A stretch of 64,000 bases of DNA, from the NCBI RefSeq assembly GCF_017829975.1, contig NZ_JAEEGA010000010.1, forward strand, positions 135,401-199,400, written 5' to 3'. Shown in pieces: positions 27,497-36,291 of the stretch; the first letter of the stretch is position 1, and the number at the start of each line of letters is the position of its first letter. Below the pieces are notes generated by a model. That model saw only the letters and a program-made list of their open reading frames with translations, did no database searches and was not told the origin of the DNA. Origin of the DNA: Vagococcus allomyrinae. Lineage in GTDB: Bacteria; Bacillota; Bacilli; Lactobacillales; Vagococcaceae. Made by a program: the position numbers and the translations under genes.

Positions 27497-29413
27497 ATGA
27501 AAAAACAAACATCAACTTACAAAAAAATGTTAATTACACTTGGAATGGTGGTTTTACTGACACCAGCTGTTTTACCAGCAGGTTTTAGTGCTGACTTCAC
27601 AAAAGCTTATGCTGAAGAGCTGGTTGCACCAAGCAGACAAACAATTTCTTTACAAAAAGTAATGTATTCAGATGAGATGCCAAGCATCATCAATGATGGA
27701 GCAGAGCAAACACTTCCAAGTGGTGCGACTCCTTTTGATCCTACGAAATATGGGGATGTGGAATTTACTTTGGTTGATTTGACTGAATACGCAAAAGAAA
27801 GATCAGCCAATGCCTTACAAAGTGAAGTGGACGCTTTGGATCAAGCTGATTATCAGAGTTTTATCACAAGCAATAAAAGTGGAGGATCAACAGCCACAAC
27901 TAAGGCAGTCAATGCCACAGGAAAATTAACTTTTGACAATGTTGCTGCGGCAACCTCAACTGGTAGTGGTCACACGTATGCGATCTTTGAAACCAAAAGT
28001 GCCAAAGGATTAGTCAATCAAATTGCTAAACCAATCCTATTAGTCTTACCGATGACCAATATTTCAGGGGATGGTTGGTTTGAGACTATCAATGTTTATC
28101 CGAAAAATGAAGTCAAAGAATTAGCCTTTGAACTGGTTAAATACAGTGAAGAAATTGGTGATGAAACTAAATTGGCTGGCGCAGAGTTCGATATTTATTC
28201 AGGCAAACCTGGGACGGGGACGAAAGTAAATAACACGACATTAGTTACGGATTCAGCTGGTAAAATTTACGTGACTGGTTTGACAGTAGGGGATTACTAT
28301 TTTGTTGAAACGAAAGCACCGGGAGAAAATGTGATCAGTGGCTCTGCACTAAATGATGCCAACAATAAATTAACGTTTACGATTACTGGTGAGGGGACAG
28401 AAGAAGCCGATTTGAAGATTGATTTTATTAACTACTTGAAGCCAACTAGTGAGAAAAAGGTAACGAATGGCACTGACCCAGGGACAGGTAAGTCGTCTTT
28501 TGGAATTGGCGATGTGGTTCAATATGAAAACAACTTGAGAATTCCAACTGATATTGTAGGTGGCGAGATTATTAAGGATGGTAAAATCGATACGACATCC
28601 CCGTATCACATTTTCAACTATTCAGATATGCCAGGAACGGGCTTGACCTATTCAGGTAAAGCGGAAGATGTTAAAGTTGTCGCAAGTGATGGCACATTGC
28701 TAACCCTTGGAACAGATTATCTTTATTCTGCAAAAGGCAGTGGCTTTAACTTAGACTTTATTGTCACAGGTGGAAAAGTTAGCGATACGGTTGCCAATTA
28801 TGCCGGAGAAGCCTTGACGATTAGCTATGAGATGACGATTAACGAAGAGGCGGTTATTGATGATGGAATTGAGAATAACTACGATCTATCTTGGAGTAAT
28901 CATCCTAATGAAAGTGGCGAAGGCAATAAAACCACTGGCAAAGTAGCTGTTTATACAGGCGGCGCCAAGTTTGTTAAGGAAGATGCTTCCACAAAAGCAC
29001 CATTGGAAAATGCTAAATTTGTTATTTTAAATGATTCGGGTCAGTACTTTGATGGTTGGGCAGATGCAAATGCTGATGGCATTAAAGATGCTAAGTGGTC
29101 AACAGAACAGCCAACTTCAGGAGCAGGAATCTTTACGTCAGATGATGCTGGTAAATTTGAAATAGCCGGATTAGCGTATGGAAACTATTCATTAAAAGAA
29201 ATTCAAGCGCCAGATGGTTATCAATTGTTAACCAATACGGTTGATTTTACGATCGAAGAAAATGGCTACACAACAGGAATTATGGCCATTGAAAATAGTC
29301 AACGTCCGTCAATGCCTATTACCGGTTCGACACAATTAATCATCACATTAGTTGCGGGAGCAGTTTTAGTCACTGTGGCAGGGGTTTATTATAAAAAACG
29401 TCAAGAGGCATAA
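27497..29413 (+). CDS. Major pilin backbone subunit
   Basis: 638 residues with a signal peptide (KKMLITLGMVVLLTPAVLPAG). It has the pilin motif INVYPKN, whose Lys is joined by sortase to the next subunit, and E-boxes YFVETKAPGEN and YSLKEIQAPDGY of isopeptide-bonded CnaB domains. A fimbrial D2-type domain lies between. The sorting motif is MPITG (29312-29326) instead of LPXTG, followed by a hydrophobic helix and KKRQEA. Sortase C would link these into the shaft. It is 18 bp after the tip gene, with AGAGGGA before the ATG. Confidence 0.92.
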   Translation: MKKQTSTYKKMLITLGMVVLLTPAVLPAGFSADFTKAYAEELVAPSRQTISLQKVMYSDEMPSIINDGAEQTLPSGATPFDPTKYGDVEFTLVDLTEYAKERSANALQSEVDALDQADYQSFITSNKSGGSTATTKAVNATGKLTFDNVAAATSTGSGHTYAIFETKSAKGLVNQIAKPILLVLPMTNISGDGWFETINVYPKNEVKELAFELVKYSEEIGDETKLAGAEFDIYSGKPGTGTKVNNTTLVTDSAGKIYVTGLTVGDYYFVETKAPGENVISGSALNDANNKLTFTITGEGTEEADLKIDFINYLKPTSEKKVTNGTDPGTGKSSFGIGDVVQYENNLRIPTDIVGGEIIKDGKIDTTSPYHIFNYSDMPGTGLTYSGKAEDVKVVASDGTLLTLGTDYLYSAKGSGFNLDFIVTGGKVSDTVANYAGEALTISYEMTINEEAVIDDGIENNYDLSWSNHPNESGEGNKTTGKVAVYTGGAKFVKEDASTKAPLENAKFVILNDSGQYFDGWADANADGIKDAKWSTEQPTSGAGIFTSDDAGKFEIAGLAYGNYSLKEIQAPDGYQLLTNTVDFTIEENGYTTGIMAIENSQRPSMPITGSTQLIITLVAGAVLVTVAGVYYKKRQEA

Positions 29414-29441
29414 GCAACTAGAGGAATGATTTACTAACATG

Positions 29442-29498
29442 ACGAGCAAATGGTCTAAGTTCTCCTGGAAATCAGGTGAGACTTAGACTGTTACTCGT
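29442..29498 (+). other. Long stem-loop between major pilin and sortase genes
   Basis: GTCTAAGT...CCTG (29453-29467) pairs imperfectly with CAGG...ACTTAGAC (29473-29488), and an outer ACGAG/CTCGT pairing extends the structure. A short T-rich stretch follows (GAATTTTTG, from 29499). It probably acts as a partial terminator or RNA stabiliser that keeps pilin expression above sortase expression. Confidence 0.55.
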
Positions 29499-29543
29499 GA
29501 ATTTTTGAAAATGCTTAATCAGAATCAGATAGGAGAAACACAC

Positions 29544-30440
29544 TTGGCCAATAAACGAAGAATTAAGAAAAAACGATCAAGAAAGACAATAAAAAAGAAA
29601 AAATGGGTGGATCTGTTTTTCTTAGCTGTTGTTTTAGCTGGTGTGGGCCTCTTGCTCTATCCTATTTATTCAGATTATCAGTTGAAGCGATCTCAAACAA
29701 TGGAAATAAGGAAGTATCAAGCAACCGTCTCGAACTTATCAAAAGAGGAAAAAGAGCAAAAATTAGCGGAATATGAAAAGAAAAATGAGGATCAAAAGCA
29801 AGGAAACGTCCCTTTGGATGAACCATTTGCGAATATCGAGGGACAGTCAAGTAACTCCTTAAACCTTAAGGAACAGTCATTACCTGAACCAGTGGCGGTT
29901 TTGGATATTCCTAAAATAGACTTAGAAGTGCAAGTCTATCCTACATCCAGTGATTTGGTATTAGAAAAAGGGGTGGGTGTCCTTGAAGGAACGGCTATTC
30001 CATCAGGGGGAATGGGCAATCATTCCGTCTTAACCGGTCACAGAGGTCTTTCACTCGGGCAGATGTTTACTGATTTACCTAATCTAAAAGTCAACGATCA
30101 TTTTTATCTAACGATTCTGGGGGAAGTTCATGCCTATGAGATTGATCAAATTAAGACCATTACGCCAGATGATTTGAGCCATTTTGATCGTGATGAGAAC
30201 GAGGATTATATTACTTTGGTGACATGTACGCCTCTGGGAATCAACAGCCATCGGTTATTGGTAAGGGGGCACCGTATTCCCTATATTGCCAAAGAAAAAG
30301 ATGCCAAAAATTACTGGACGATGAAGACCTTTTTGATAATAGGTATTGGGTGTATCTTGTTAGTCATGCTGATATTAATCGGAGTGAAAAAGTGCAAAAA
30401 AAGAAAGGCAGGTGATAGAAGAAGTGGTCAAAAAAAATAA
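29544..30440 (+). CDS. srtC: Class C (pilus-polymerising) sortase
   Basis: About 298 residues with an N-terminal membrane helix (VDLFFLAVVLAGVGLLLYPIY), a central sortase domain and a C-terminal membrane helix, the class C layout. The catalytic His is in TGHRG, Cys in TLVTCTP and Arg in RLLVRGHR. A lid-like DEPF lies before the domain. TTG at 29544 is the best start because AGGAGA lies 7 nt upstream; an earlier frame from 29505 lacks a ribosome site. It joins pilin motifs to sorting signals. The 3' end overlaps the next gene by 29 bp. Confidence 0.92.
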   Translation: MANKRRIKKKRSRKTIKKKKWVDLFFLAVVLAGVGLLLYPIYSDYQLKRSQTMEIRKYQATVSNLSKEEKEQKLAEYEKKNEDQKQGNVPLDEPFANIEGQSSNSLNLKEQSLPEPVAVLDIPKIDLEVQVYPTSSDLVLEKGVGVLEGTAIPSGGMGNHSVLTGHRGLSLGQMFTDLPNLKVNDHFYLTILGEVHAYEIDQIKTITPDDLSHFDRDENEDYITLVTCTPLGINSHRLLVRGHRIPYIAKEKDAKNYWTMKTFLIIGIGCILLVMLILIGVKKCKKRKAGDRRSGQKK

Positions 30441-31170
30441 CAAATACCTTGGTTGGTGGTTGCTTATCTTTCTGCCCTTTATATTTTTTAAGAGTGGTTA
30501 TGCCGAAGAACTAGAGCAACAGCCGGTCTCGTTAAAAGTGGTGATTCATCGATTAATAAGCGACACTGATGGTACTCTGATTGATAACGGAGGCAGAGAA
30601 ATAGATAACAAATCATTAGGTGGTATGAAGGGTTTGAACGGTGTGACGTTTTCTATTTATGAGATCAGTGAGCAACTAGACTCTTTGATGGAACAAGGGA
30701 AGACGTTGGAACAGGCACAACTAACGTTGATACAAACCGATCATCAGACCGATCGGCTAGTGCCGTTGACGACAGTGGTAACCACCAGTGAGATGAATCA
30801 AGAGGGGGTTGCGGCAGTTGATTTAGCTATTTACCCAAACAAACGACAAGCATTTTTGATTAAAGAAAGTGGGTCGCCGGCAGAGATGAACGTTAAGTCG
30901 GATCAACTAATAGTGATCACACCTGTTTACAGCCAGCTAGGTGAACAGATGGAGACGGTTCATCTGTATCCTAAAAATATCTTAAAAACAGCTACTCCTC
31001 CTGCAAAAAACGAGCTACCAAAGACTATACAGCCAAGTAAAGAGCCCAAAATATGGGATTATTTACCAAAAACAGGTGAACTTATCCAGTCAAAACCATT
31101 TCTTTTCGGTTTGTTATTAGTATCGGTTGGCATCGTAAGTCATTGTTATTTGAAACGAAAACATTTTTAG
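30412..31170 (+). CDS. Minor (anchor) pilin with LPKTG signal
   Basis: 252 residues with a signal segment (YLGWWLLIFLPFIFFKSGYAEE), a CnaB-like domain containing VTFSIYEI, and the pilin-type motif VHLYPKN. The sorting signal LPKTG (31063-31077) is followed by a hydrophobic helix and KRKHF. A second LPKT, followed by Ile, occurs about 20 residues earlier and cannot be a standard site. The small size and last position in the pilin set suggest the base subunit joined to the cell wall. GTG at 30412 inside the sortase gene is the likely start; GTG at 30424 is possible. Confidence 0.82.
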   Translation: MIEEVVKKNNKYLGWWLLIFLPFIFFKSGYAEELEQQPVSLKVVIHRLISDTDGTLIDNGGREIDNKSLGGMKGLNGVTFSIYEISEQLDSLMEQGKTLEQAQLTLIQTDHQTDRLVPLTTVVTTSEMNQEGVAAVDLAIYPNKRQAFLIKESGSPAEMNVKSDQLIVITPVYSQLGEQMETVHLYPKNILKTATPPAKNELPKTIQPSKEPKIWDYLPKTGELIQSKPFLFGLLLVSVGIVSHCYLKRKHF

Positions 31171-31215
31171 GAGGGGCTCCGGTTAAGTCAAGATGAAGAA
31201 GAGAGGTGAGTCTAA

Positions 31216-31725
31216 GTGAAAATAGGATTTATACGAGGTCTAACAGTTAACGCGGAAATGGCAAATAGCTGCGATAAAATTATTTTTGCCGATGACACAA
31301 AAGGCGTTAGTCAAGCGATTACGGCGTTTATTGATGAGTATGCTGAGGAAGAGTTGTTTTTTCAAAGTCTAGTTGAACTGCGTCTGCAAATATCTCAGAT
31401 GTTGCCTATTCTTGAGAAAGCCAATGAAAGGTGTGTCACAATTAGGTTCATCGATAAAGGGCACTTGCCACAACTGACCGATCGAGAATACATGAGAGTT
31501 CTTTTGGGGTTTTCTCGCCAGGAAAAAAAAATTCGCTCAATTTGTACAAAGGAATCCTTAGCGCGAGTTAGGCTTGAGGGAACAGTCATTGGTCGTCCGG
31601 CGATATCAACTACGACTATCAATGAAATTAGGTCTCTAAGCCATCAACATGGCAAGAGTATTCGGGAAGTTTCGGCTATTTGTGGTGTTTCTATCGGAAC
31701 GGTTCATAAATATGCAAAAAAGTAA
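31216..31725 (+). CDS. Serine-recombinase-like protein lacking the catalytic serine
   Basis: 169 residues. The C-terminus is a Hin-type DNA-binding domain (GRPAISTTTINEIRSLSHQHGKSIREVSAICGVSIGTVHKYAKK) and residues 95-135 resemble the long E helix of resolvases. The N-terminus starts IGFIRGLTVNAEMAN, where resolvases have IGYARVSTxxQ. The active-site Ser position is Leu here, and the Arg-rich central motif is missing, so recombination is unlikely. GTG start with GAGAGGTGAG upstream. It is the last gene of the pilus cluster and may be a DNA-binding regulator derived from an invertase. That role is inference. Confidence 0.75.
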   Translation: MKIGFIRGLTVNAEMANSCDKIIFADDTKGVSQAITAFIDEYAEEELFFQSLVELRLQISQMLPILEKANERCVTIRFIDKGHLPQLTDREYMRVLLGFSRQEKKIRSICTKESLARVRLEGTVIGRPAISTTTINEIRSLSHQHGKSIREVSAICGVSIGTVHKYAKK

Positions 31726-31780
31726 GAGGATAGCCTAGTGGAACGGAATCGCTATCTACATAGATAACTAGCAATGAGAC

Positions 31781-31837
31781 AAATAGCCAAGAAGTTGAGC
31801 CAGACAATGTGTCTGACTCAGTTTCTTGGCTATTTTT
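31781..31837 (+). terminator. Terminator of the pilus cluster
   Basis: A 26-bp, slightly imperfect stem (31781-31806 with 31810-31835) with a three-base loop and a T run. It follows the recombinase-like gene by 55 bp. Confidence 0.9.
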
Positions 31838-31924
31838 AGAGGCGTAATTAATTTTAGGTAGAATCATTAAAATTTTTAAACGACACTTAAAGCATTATGA
31901 CTGGATCTGTAGGGCGAAGGAGTC

Positions 31925-31952
31925 ATGACGCTTTTTGGATTAGTGTTATAAT
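31925..31952 (+). promoter_or_regulatory. Promoter of the AraC/GyrI-like gene
   Basis: TATAAT (31947-31952) with a 16-bp spacer from ATGACG (31925-31930), about 95 bp before the ATG at 32053. Confidence 0.5.
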
Positions 31953-32052
31953 TTATGGAAAGACGCTACCATCCGACCAACTTCAGACACAAATTATCAA
32001 GTCATTTTTTGGCAAAAGGATTATCATAATAAGTGGAAAGGAGCAAAACAAC

Positions 32053-32913
32053 ATGATTCAACAGTTTAATGAGGTTATCAACTACCTAGAAACGCATATA
32101 TTGGACGATATTAGCAAGGATCAGATTGCAAAAATAGCCGGTGTCTCAGATTATCATTTTAGAAAATTATTTCTATTTATCTCGGGGCTGACTTTACATG
32201 ATTACATCAAGCAAAGGCGCTTTACCTTAGCTAATGCAGAGTTAATTGCGGGTGCTTCTGTGACGGAGGTATCATTTAAGTACGGCTACCAATCTCTAGA
32301 AGGATTTTCTCGTGCCTTTAAAGAGTGGAGCGGTTATTTACCCTCAGCGATATACGAGAATCAGATTCAAAAAACATTTTCACGTTTATCTTTTGTGATT
32401 GATATTAAGGGAGGAATTTCCATGGAAGTAAAAATAGAAAAAAAAGAACCGTTTAATTTGATAGGGGTAACTTGCCAAGTTCCTATTCAGTTTGAGGGCG
32501 TAAATTCAGAGATAATGGCATTGGCTAACTCGATTACGCCACAACAACGGGCTGAGTTGAACGACTTAAAAGATCTTTATCCTTTACAAGTCATCAATGC
32601 CTCATATAATTTTGCTGAAACTAGGCTTGAAGAAAAAGGGACGTTGACTCATTTAATTGGGGTTGTAACTAGTCAAGAGACACTCTCTGCTGATTTTGCA
32701 GAAGTCGAGGTGCCTTCTCATACGTGGGCCATATTCCCTAATAAGGGGCCTTATCCGCAGACTTTACAAAAGACTTGGCAACAAATTTATGGCGAATGGT
32801 TGCCGTCAACTAATTATGAACTTGTGGAGGCACCGGAAATCTCATTTTCACGGTTTGAAGAACCAGAAAATAATCGCTATAGTGAAATCTGGCTTGCAGT
32901 AAAGGAAAAGTAA
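32053..32913 (+). CDS. AraC-family regulator with GyrI-like ligand domain
   Basis: 286 residues. Residues 1-110 hold two AraC helix-turn-helix motifs (SKDQIAKIAGVSDYHFRKLF and SVTEVSFKYGYQSLEGFSRAFKEWSGYLPS). Residues 125-286 are a GyrI/SOUL-like small-molecule domain (VKIEKKEPFNLIGVTC...HTWAIFPNKGPYP). This is the Rob/BltR-like arrangement that senses hydrophobic compounds. The start at 32053 has GGAAAGGAG upstream; the longer frame from 31897 runs over the promoter. It stands alone between two terminators, so its target is not evident from the neighbours. Confidence 0.88.
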   Translation: MIQQFNEVINYLETHILDDISKDQIAKIAGVSDYHFRKLFLFISGLTLHDYIKQRRFTLANAELIAGASVTEVSFKYGYQSLEGFSRAFKEWSGYLPSAIYENQIQKTFSRLSFVIDIKGGISMEVKIEKKEPFNLIGVTCQVPIQFEGVNSEIMALANSITPQQRAELNDLKDLYPLQVINASYNFAETRLEEKGTLTHLIGVVTSQETLSADFAEVEVPSHTWAIFPNKGPYPQTLQKTWQQIYGEWLPSTNYELVEAPEISFSRFEEPENNRYSEIWLAVKEK

Positions 32914-32951
32914 GAAATTTCAAAGGGATTTTTGAAACAATCAGGATCAGT

Positions 32952-32983
32952 CAAAAGCTCTCTTTTAGCTAAGAGAGCTTTTG
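32952..32983 (+). terminator. Intrinsic terminator
   Basis: A perfect 13-bp stem (CAAAAGCTCTCTT with AAGAGAGCTTTTG) with a 6-nt loop; the T run is part of the 3' arm. It ends the AraC/GyrI-like gene. Confidence 0.8.
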
Positions 32984-33160
32984 GCTATAGAAGTCTTGTA
33001 TCTTTGTAACGTTTATTAGGCTCTGCTGTTACTTATTTATTTATCATATTGAAAGTGAATGTTAGATATGCTAAAACTGGTGTTGAAGATCTGATCAAAG
33101 AAATTGAGTTAGGTTGTTTCGGTATTTTCAATAACGATCGTCAATAGAATGGGTGGTAAA

Positions 33161-33586
33161 ATGATCTCAAAAAAAATATTTAACTACAAATTAATCTTCA
33201 TCCTGAGTTGTTTGGCGCTGTTTGCTGTTTCTGTGTGGTGGTCTTCAAGACAAAATAGTGCATACGACGTTGAGTTTATTTTGTCAGAACCAGATAAACT
33301 TCTTATCAAAACAACAGGTAGAGGGCAGCTGGCATTGTATGTGGATGATTTTGAATTATATCATTATTCAAATGGCCTGAGGAAACGAATCCCCCAAAAA
33401 AGGGCCAGCATGGTGGCGAATTGGTTTATGGTTCAGAATGAAACGACTTATGATTTACCTTTAACTGATATTTGGGATTTGCACGTAGATGACCAGCTGG
33501 AACTAGTTGTTTACTATACAACTGGCCAAGGGATGCCTAAAAAAGAGATTCTAACTTTTAACAAGGAGGCTACTTCTGCAAATTAA
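33161..33586 (+). CDS. Small membrane-anchored protein of unknown function
   Basis: 141 residues from ATG at 33161 (GGGTGG upstream; an in-frame ATG at 33149 lacks a ribosome site). One N-terminal helix (YKLIFILSCLALFAVSVWW) is followed by an extracellular part of about 115 residues with predicted beta character (QLALYVDDFELYHYSNGLRKR). No cysteine occurs outside the N-terminal helix, and no lipobox was seen. No family was recognised, and it has no operon partner. Confidence 0.6.
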   Translation: MISKKIFNYKLIFILSCLALFAVSVWWSSRQNSAYDVEFILSEPDKLLIKTTGRGQLALYVDDFELYHYSNGLRKRIPQKRASMVANWFMVQNETTYDLPLTDIWDLHVDDQLELVVYYTTGQGMPKKEILTFNKEATSAN

Positions 33587-33746
33587 GCTAGTAAATTTAA
33601 TTCTTTTGGCGCGTACTAGGGTATTTTGCCGACTAATTTGTGAAAGTGATTTTGATTGTTCTTCTAATGAGCTGTCAGTGTAGCTACGCAGCTGTTTGTT
33701 CAGATAATCGCTGTTTTTCGTTAAGAAGTTACTTAAAAATAACTAG

Positions 33747-34727
33747 TCAATTCTGGTTTTTTTCTAGGATTTCGGAAATTAGTTGTTGAAGGGCTTTATT
33801 ACCTAGTTGTTTTGGTAAAGGATCTGAATGATTCATCGTACTTGAATTTAAATTTGTATGAGAGTTTTCTTCTCGATATTGTGAAGGTGTCACACCGTTT
33901 TTTAGTTTAAAAGCCCTCATAAAATGTTTTGGATCATAAAAAAATGATTGTTCAGCCACTTCATTGATCGTTAACATGGTGGTCGATAATAAACGTTTTG
34001 CATGATCGAGCTTGATCGTTAGGATATAGTTTTTTACGCCAATTCCTTGTTCACTTTTAAAAATTCGGCTCAAGTAATTTGGGTTTAAATTAAACTGAGT
34101 TGCAATAGTAGCTAAAGTTAAGTCTTTTGAAATATTAACCCGAACCCATTCCGCTATCAATGCGGTTTTTTTTATCTGTTTGGTTGATTTTCTAGATAAT
34201 AATTTTAAGTAATCGTCACTAATAGCGATTAGTAGTAGGATTAAAAAGAAGTCGTTGCCTCGTTTGGTATATTGGTAAACGTTATCGTTATGTAGTAGTT
34301 GATTGATTAAGACGATGATTCTTTCTGGATGACTTAATAGAAATCTCATAGGCAATACGATTGAATTATTTAAATGGGTATTTTCGTTCAGGCTTGCTAC
34401 CTCCTGAACCCCTTTGCTAAGATGTTGATCATTGTTTGTGATGGAGCTGTAAGCTGATAAAAAATGAAACCAATAGTAATCTAGTTCGTGGTTAGTTGTG
34501 GAAGAGTGTTTGATAACAGCTTTCGGAGGCACTAAGAAAAATTCATTTTCCTGAATGAAATAATCTATGCCGTTTATATTGACTTCCAGACTGTTTTTTA
34601 TGGGTAAAAATACTTCAAAATTTTCTGAATGAGTTTTATCTTTATGTTTCCACGGATAATCTTCATCACTAAGGAATCTACCAGCCCACAAGAAAAGAAT
34701 CGGGCTGTTTAAGTCTAGTTCATACAT
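33747..34727 (-). CDS. AraC-family transcriptional regulator (sugar type)
   Basis: 326 residues. An N-terminal cupin-like sensing domain (FLPIKNSLEVNINGIDYFIQENEFFLVPP) is followed by a C-terminal pair of helix-turn-helix motifs (LTLATIATQFNLNPNYLSRIFKSEQGIGVKNYI and TINEVAEQSFFYDPKHFMRAFKLKNGVTPSQYR). The last 40 residues extend past the usual end of the family. AGGAGG lies 11 nt before the ATG. It is divergent from the GH28-like gene at 34895 and probably controls it. Confidence 0.88.
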   Translation of the reverse strand: MYELDLNSPILFLWAGRFLSDEDYPWKHKDKTHSENFEVFLPIKNSLEVNINGIDYFIQENEFFLVPPKAVIKHSSTTNHELDYYWFHFLSAYSSITNNDQHLSKGVQEVASLNENTHLNNSIVLPMRFLLSHPERIIVLINQLLHNDNVYQYTKRGNDFFLILLLIAISDDYLKLLSRKSTKQIKKTALIAEWVRVNISKDLTLATIATQFNLNPNYLSRIFKSEQGIGVKNYILTIKLDHAKRLLSTTMLTINEVAEQSFFYDPKHFMRAFKLKNGVTPSQYREENSHTNLNSSTMNHSDPLPKQLGNKALQQLISEILEKNQN

Positions 34728-34894
34728 AATTTATGAAGCCTCCTGATGGTAACATTTTGACACTAATTATATGGTTTTATCAGTTACTATTCAAGTGACA
34801 ACGGGCTAAAATAAGCCTGTAAGCACAAAAAATGTTTAATTTAGAATGAAAAAGAGTGGATAATTTTGCTTTTTAGAAAAAAGGGAGCTGGAGT

Positions 34895-36112
34895 ATGATG
34901 AAAACTATTGAAAAATTTAACATAATGGATTTTGGTGTTGAACCTAATATTGCCACAGTCCAAACTAAGTCAATTCAAGCGTGTATTGATACCTGTCGAG
35001 ATGCTGGAGGTGGTGAGGTTGTGATTCCAAGGGGCTCCTATCTGGTTGGTTCTTTAAAACTTTATTCAGATATTACGTTGCGGTTAAAAACGGGAGCCAT
35101 TCTTTTAGGAAGCAAGGTGATTGACGATTATGAAGATTTTAAGGTGCCTACAAGTATTCAATATCTTAAAGACGAGTATTACAAGCAGCTTTGGCATTTA
35201 CCAGATTATTATTTCTACGCAATGATAACGGCTTATGAAGCGACGAATATTAAGATAATTGGTGAACCTGGTTCTATTATAAACGGGCAAGACGCGTTTG
35301 ATGAAAATGGTGAGGAAAAATTCCGTGGTCCCATGGGGATTATCATGTCTAACGTTAAAGACTTGTCTTTAGAAGGCTATACCTTTGAAAATAGTGCTAA
35401 TTGGAGTCATACGCTGGATGGTTGTGAGAATGTGCGAATTAAACAGGTAACGATTCAAGGCGGGCATGATGGTTTTAATTTGCATCACTCAAGGAAGATG
35501 ACAGTTTCTGACTGTCGACTCGAATGTGGCGATGATTGTTTTGCCGGGTATGATGTGGAAAATCTGACAGTGAGTCATTGCTATTTAAATACTGGTTGTA
35601 ATTCGCTACGATTAGGTGGTGTCGATATTACCTTTGCGGATTGTTTATTTAGTGGCCCAGGCAGATATCCCCATAGATCTAAAGACACGTATCATACTCA
35701 TGCGATTTTTAAATACTATGCCATTCGCCCAGATGAGATCCCCAATGACGCAACTAATATCGGCTTCAGAAATTGTATCATTAAGGATGCTGATAAGTTG
35801 TTTTACTATGATAATGGGAATGAGGAAGCCAATCAGAATAATCGTCCTCTGAGAGACTTTTATTTGGAAAATGTTCATGTCACCGGGATACGGCATACGT
35901 CGTTATTTCGAGGTAATGGAGAGAAAGCGCAACTCTCGTTAAAAAACGTGGTAATTGATTTTGAATCGAAAGCTCCTTTTTTGGAAATAGATGAGAACAT
36001 CACGCTTAATTTTGATAAAGTTGATTTTATCAAACCAACAGTCATCCAAATCGGTTCAGGAAAAAGGATCTTTGTTCATGGCCTAACAACATTTAAGTTC
36101 GTATTCGAATAG
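34895..36112 (+). CDS. GH28-like parallel beta-helix protein (pectin-type glycosidase)
   Basis: 405 residues. The start FNIMDFGVEPN...SIQACIDTCRDAGGGEVVIPRGSYLVGSL is the usual opening of GH28 proteins, followed by beta-helix repeats. The pair in ECGDDCF matches the GDD of the family and HDGFNLHHS matches the D-G region, but the GHG motif is replaced by GCNSLRLGG. It may therefore act on an unusual uronide or be inactive. There is no signal peptide, so it would act on imported oligosaccharides. GGGAGC lies before the two adjacent ATG codons (34895, 34898). Confidence 0.75.
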   Translation: MMKTIEKFNIMDFGVEPNIATVQTKSIQACIDTCRDAGGGEVVIPRGSYLVGSLKLYSDITLRLKTGAILLGSKVIDDYEDFKVPTSIQYLKDEYYKQLWHLPDYYFYAMITAYEATNIKIIGEPGSIINGQDAFDENGEEKFRGPMGIIMSNVKDLSLEGYTFENSANWSHTLDGCENVRIKQVTIQGGHDGFNLHHSRKMTVSDCRLECGDDCFAGYDVENLTVSHCYLNTGCNSLRLGGVDITFADCLFSGPGRYPHRSKDTYHTHAIFKYYAIRPDEIPNDATNIGFRNCIIKDADKLFYYDNGNEEANQNNRPLRDFYLENVHVTGIRHTSLFRGNGEKAQLSLKNVVIDFESKAPFLEIDENITLNFDKVDFIKPTVIQIGSGKRIFVHGLTTFKFVFE

Positions 36113-36202
36113 CGAGCAGCATGGGGACTCGCCAAAAGTCAACGGGAGAAGTGAATTAGTTGGTAGTTCTGCGATGAATGACCAGTGGAATTGGATAAAA
36201 AG

Positions 36203-36240
36203 TTGCATCGAAGGAAAATTTCTTTCGATGCAATTTTTTT
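36203..36240 (+). terminator. Terminator of the GH28-like gene
   Basis: A stem of about 13 bp (TTGCATCGAAGGA with TCTTTCGATGCAA, one G-T pair) is followed by T. The T run leads directly into the CGACA element of the next promoter. Confidence 0.88.
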
Positions 36241-36249
36241 CGACAGATT

Positions 36250-36266
36250 TTGGAATGAAACTTGCT
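36250..36266 (+). promoter_or_regulatory. Candidate sigma-54 (-24/-12) promoter of the GH36 gene
   Basis: TTGGAATGAAACTTGCT has the GG and GC at the correct 12-base offset and the TTGCT of the -12 element, but AAT in place of CAC. CGACAG lies just upstream, as at the three other sigma-54 promoters of the window. Confidence 0.6.
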
Positions 36267-36291
36267 TTAATCATGGTGAAGGGGGAAGAAC

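Noticed and set aside
21549-31725. Pilus island as a mobile element with an active invertase
   Set aside because: The recombinase-like protein lacks the catalytic serine, and no flanking inverted repeats, attachment sites or transposase were seen.
33049-33147. 33-codon frame ending in GIFNNDRQ before the small membrane protein
   Set aside because: It begins with TTG and has no ribosome site; no family was recognised. It may be a gene scrap, but the evidence is too weak to list it.
34850-34880. Possible sigma-54 promoter (TGGATAATTTTGCTT) before the GH28-like gene
   Set aside because: The GG to GC distance is two bases too short for a -24/-12 promoter.
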